From positions 1 through 33,670 of the forward strand of contig CAZJAH010000032.1 of assembly GCA_964544155.1 (NCBI GenBank): 33,670 bases of DNA. Direction: 5' to 3'. Positions 31,096-33,670 of the stretch are shown here, in pieces. Origin of the DNA: CAZJAH01 sp964544155. GTDB lineage: Bacteria; Bacteroidota; Ignavibacteria; Kapaibacteriales; UBA2268. Every line of letters starts with the position of its first letter. The first letter of the stretch is position 1. A model generated the notes under the pieces. The model was given only the letters and a program-made list of their open reading frames with translations, was not told the origin of the DNA and ran no database searches. Position numbers and translations under genes: made by a program.

Positions 31096-32655
31096 ATGGA
31101 AAAATTCAAAAATCTGGCAACGCTCGATTTTTCAATTGAAGAAAATGTTAAGAAGCAAAAAGAAGCTCTTGATAAGGTAAGACTGGAATTAGGAAAAGAG
31201 TATCCTAATATTATTAACGGCGAAGAAGTATTTACTGAAAAAAAGACATTATCATATAATCCTGCACATCCGGATGAATTAGTCGGAAAATTTCAGAAAG
31301 GCGGAAGACAGGAAGCTGAAGACGCTATCCAGTCAGCCAATAAGGCTTTCCAGACATGGAGAAAAACTCCGGCTGAAGAAAGAGCCGCTTACCTTTTGAA
31401 AGCTGCCGAACTTTGCAGGCAGCGCAGGCTTGAGATCAACGCCTGGATGATCACCGAAGCAGGCAAGAACTACGCCGAAGCTGACGCTGATACTGCCGAA
31501 GCTATCGACTTCCTCGAGCTTTACGCAAGGGAAGCAATCCGCTACTCTCAGGATCAGCCGCTGACACCTTATGAAGGCGAAAAGAACAGATATTTCTATA
31601 TTCCGCTTGGCGTGGGTATTTGCATTCCGCCCTGGAATTTCCCCTTCGCTATCATGGTTGGTATTACTTCGGCCGCTATCGCAGCAGGAAACACAGTTGT
31701 GATGAAACCATCATCCGATACTCCCAAAATGGCTGAATTATTCGCTTCAATAATGCACGAAGTAGGGCTGCCTAAAGGCGTTCTGAACTTCTTTGTGGCA
31801 AGCGGCGCCGAAGCAGGCGATTACATGGTAGAGCATCCGCTCACTCGTTTCATCTCCTTCACAGGATCGATGGAAGTAGGCTTAAGAATTAATGAGCTCG
31901 CCTCCAGGCTTTCTAAAGGCCAGATATGGATTAAGAGGGTTATCGCCGAAATGGGCGGAAAAGACGGTATCGTTGTGGATAGCGAAGCTGACCTCGATGA
32001 AGCAGCTAAAGGAGTGGTTGCTTCAGCCTTCGGATTCCAGGGGCAGAAGTGCTCGGCTTGCTCAAGAGCTATCGTTGACGCTTCCATATATGATGAATTC
32101 CTTGAAAAGATAAAAGCGCTGACAGAAAAACTCGTAATCGGCAATCCTGAAGATAATAACTACTCAGGCCCGGTTATCAACGAAAGCGCCATGAACCAGA
32201 TACTCGAATATATCGAAATCGGAAAGAATGAAGGACGCCTTATCACCGGCGGAGAAAGAGTTGAAGGCAAAGACGGATGGTTCCTTAAACCGACTATCAT
32301 TGCTGACATCAAGCCTAAAGACAGGCTCGCTCAGGAAGAGATCTTCGGCCCGGTTCTGGCTGTTATCAAAGCCGATAACTATGACCACGCGCTGGAAATA
32401 GCCTGCGATACTATGTACGGCCTCACTGGCGCTGTGTACTCCATGAATCGCGAAAAACTCGACCGTGCCGCGGATGAATTCTACGTTGGCAACCTTTACT
32501 TCAACCGTAAGTGCACAGGAGCGCTGGTTGACGTTCATCCATTCGGCGGATTCAATATGTCGGGTACTGACTCAAAAGCCGGCAGCCGCGATTACCTCGC
32601 GCTCTTTATGCAGGGCAAATCAGTCAGCGAAAAAATAACTGATATCACTAAGTAA
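31096..32655 (+). CDS. pruA: L-glutamate gamma-semialdehyde dehydrogenase (P5C dehydrogenase)
   Basis: The enzyme oxidises glutamate semialdehyde (from 1-pyrroline-5-carboxylate) to glutamate with NAD+, the second step of proline breakdown and the end of arginine/ornithine catabolism. The 519-residue length fits the RocA/PruA class. Catalytic Glu285 (RVIAEMGGKD) and nucleophile Cys319 (GFQGQKCSACSRA) are present, as are the oxyanion/cofactor motif PPWNFPFAI and the substrate-site region FGGFNMSGTDSKAG. The ATG at 31096 has GGAG 5 nt upstream; an in-frame GTG at 31090 is less likely. A strong terminator follows, so it is probably a single-gene unit. No proline dehydrogenase is in the window. 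Codon use looks biased toward C-ending codons, hinting at high expression. Confidence 0.93.
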   Translation: MEKFKNLATLDFSIEENVKKQKEALDKVRLELGKEYPNIINGEEVFTEKKTLSYNPAHPDELVGKFQKGGRQEAEDAIQSANKAFQTWRKTPAEERAAYLLKAAELCRQRRLEINAWMITEAGKNYAEADADTAEAIDFLELYAREAIRYSQDQPLTPYEGEKNRYFYIPLGVGICIPPWNFPFAIMVGITSAAIAAGNTVVMKPSSDTPKMAELFASIMHEVGLPKGVLNFFVASGAEAGDYMVEHPLTRFISFTGSMEVGLRINELASRLSKGQIWIKRVIAEMGGKDGIVVDSEADLDEAAKGVVASAFGFQGQKCSACSRAIVDASIYDEFLEKIKALTEKLVIGNPEDNNYSGPVINESAMNQILEYIEIGKNEGRLITGGERVEGKDGWFLKPTIIADIKPKDRLAQEEIFGPVLAVIKADNYDHALEIACDTMYGLTGAVYSMNREKLDRAADEFYVGNLYFNRKCTGALVDVHPFGGFNMSGTDSKAGSRDYLALFMQGKSVSEKITDITK

Positions 32656-32675
32656 TTGCAATAGCTCTAAATACA

Positions 32676-32708
32676 GAGGCCGGTCAATAGCCGGCCTTTT
32701 TTGTTTTT
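32676..32708 (+). terminator. Rho-independent terminator of pruA
   Basis: AGGCCGG (32677-32683) pairs perfectly with CCGGCCT (32691-32697) around a 7-nt loop, followed by TTTTTTGTTTTT. It lies about 20 nt after the pruA stop. Confidence 0.9.
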
Positions 32709-32745
32709 AAATAACATGATCCGATTATTCTTATTTTAGAATAAT

Positions 32746-33525
32746 ATGACAGAAATAAATAATATAAAAGATTCAAGAATAGACCATTACAGAAACTTAA
32801 AGTTTACTCCTCCCGGACATAAGCGGGATATGGTCTTTATCGCGGAAGGTGAAAAGGTAACGCTTAAATTACTTAAAAGCGGCCTTGAAGTAATCTCATC
32901 ATTCGCCCTAAAGGAATACTATGAGCGCTACCCGGAGCTTTTTGTCAGAGTCCCCGAAGATAGCCGATTTACTGCCGATGTTGATATTTTTGAAAAAATA
33001 ATCGGTTTCAAGGTTCACACAGGTATTATGGGGATGGGCAAAATACCGCCATACAAAAGGCCCGAAGAGCTTAACGGCACAATAATCTGCGCTAACGCAA
33101 TTGTCGATTCCGAAAATATCGGCTCTATATGCCGCAACTGCGCTGCCTTCGGCTTTGGTTCATTTCTCTTCGATAAGCAATCGAGCACGCCCTGGCTGCG
33201 TAGAGCTGTCCGCGTATCCATGGGTGCAGTTTTCGATCTGGATGTTGGTTTTTCCATGGATCTGAAAACAACTATACACGGTTTAAAGAAATCGGCTTAC
33301 AAAGTTGTTGCCGCCGAAATAACAGATGACGCTATCCCTTTGGAAAAGTATTCGCCCAGAGAAAAACAGCTTATTATTTTCGGGAATGAATCACACGGAA
33401 TAAGCGAGGATATACTAAAGCTCTGTGACGATAAGATATACATACCGATTAGCGATAAAATCCCCTCTATCAATGTTGCCGCCACCAGCGCGGTAATAAT
33501 GCACAATATAAGGAAGCTATGCTGA
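32746..33525 (+). CDS. SpoU/TrmH-family RNA 2'-O-methyltransferase
   Basis: The 259-residue SPOUT enzyme methylates a ribose 2'-OH in rRNA or tRNA with SAM, using a knotted fold. Three SpoU motifs are visible: motif 1 SENIGSICRNCAAFG (about 122-136, with catalytic Arg130), motif 2 IFGNESHGISEDIL (with the conserved Asn-Glu), and motif 3 IPISDKIPSINVAATSAVI near the C-terminus. The N-terminal part (about 1-100, FIAEGEKVTLKLLKSGLEV) resembles the substrate-binding domain of RlmB/TrmH-type enzymes. The exact target nucleotide cannot be assigned. The ribosome site is weak. The gene ends 18 nt before the inverted end repeat. Confidence 0.9.
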   Translation: MTEINNIKDSRIDHYRNLKFTPPGHKRDMVFIAEGEKVTLKLLKSGLEVISSFALKEYYERYPELFVRVPEDSRFTADVDIFEKIIGFKVHTGIMGMGKIPPYKRPEELNGTIICANAIVDSENIGSICRNCAAFGFGSFLFDKQSSTPWLRRAVRVSMGAVFDLDVGFSMDLKTTIHGLKKSAYKVVAAEITDDAIPLEKYSPREKQLIIFGNESHGISEDILKLCDDKIYIPISDKIPSINVAATSAVIMHNIRKLC

Positions 33526-33543
33526 TGATGTCTTGATACCCCG

Positions 33544-33670
33544 CTCGCACCACCCCGTCCGGCAACGGCTCTGCGAGCCTTTCGCCGGCCACCCCTCCTC
33601 CGAGGGGAAGGGCAACTGATCAGTATTATTCGCTAATAAACTCAAAACGTGGTAGCCCCGGGCGTCTCGC
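33544..33670 (-). repeat. Dispersed structured repeat, copy 3 (inverted)
   Basis: The reverse complement of this stretch reads the same blocks as copy 2: GACGCC..GGGGCTACCACGTTTT, AGCGAATAATACtGATCAGTT, CCCCTCGGAGGAGGGG, TGGCCGGCGAAAGG...CCGGACGGGGTGGTGC. Between CCGGC and GCCGG it carries an extra GGCTC-GCA-GAGCC hairpin, as in copy 1 but with different stem bases. The copy runs off the window end and lies in opposite orientation to copies 1 and 2. Confidence 0.8.

Overview
The window looks like bacterial chromosome from the Fibrobacterota-Chlorobi-Bacteroidota (FCB) superphylum, possibly an Ignavibacteria/Kapabacteria/Chlorobi-side relative rather than a classical Bacteroides. The reasons are two large secreted proteins with type-A C-terminal sorting domains of the type IX secretion system (T9SS), outer-membrane barrels, several TAnnTTTG promoter-like boxes, and a full set of bacterial housekeeping genes (uvrC, der, miaA, dacB, cdaA, tatA/B). 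No phage, transposase, CRISPR array, tRNA or rRNA gene was seen. The phylum is an inference; no marker gene decides it.

Layout. 1-300: dispersed structured repeats. 358-3139 (+): pdxH, a porin and a second outer-membrane barrel. 3143-5336 (-): an archaeal-type SIS-fold phosphoglucose/phosphomannose isomerase and mannose-1-phosphate guanylyltransferase, together a fructose-6-P to GDP-mannose route apart from phosphomannomutase. 5580-7123 (+): psd and pssA for phosphatidylethanolamine. 7169-8772 (+): purS-purQ-tatA-tatB-like. 9025-10044 (+): MltB-type lytic transglycosylase, meeting a minus-strand block of an unknown gene, a GH13 protein with altered catalytic motifs, uvrC and an SDR dehydrogenase (10045-15174). 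15304-19494 (-): two tandem T9SS cargo paralogues plus a relic of a third. 19770-23088 (+): gatE-gatD. 23302-24630 (+): der. 24670-30737 (-): phoH-cdaA-pcm-miaA-dacB-permease. 31096-33525 (+): pruA-type dehydrogenase and a SpoU RNA methyltransferase. 33544-33670: a third copy of the end repeat, inverted.

Most notable is the overlapping gatE-gatD pair. GatDE is described as the archaeal Glu-tRNA(Gln) amidotransferase, yet here both subunits sit, apparently intact, among ordinary bacterial genes. If functional, this bacterium makes, or can make, Gln-tRNA(Gln) by the archaeal enzyme. Second are the window-end repeats: three copies with hairpins that differ in sequence but keep pairing, two in one orientation at the left edge and one inverted at the right edge. 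Third is the T9SS locus, where paralogues share an N-terminal propeller but carry different C-terminal modules and show a nearly identical 54-nt patch that suggests gene conversion.
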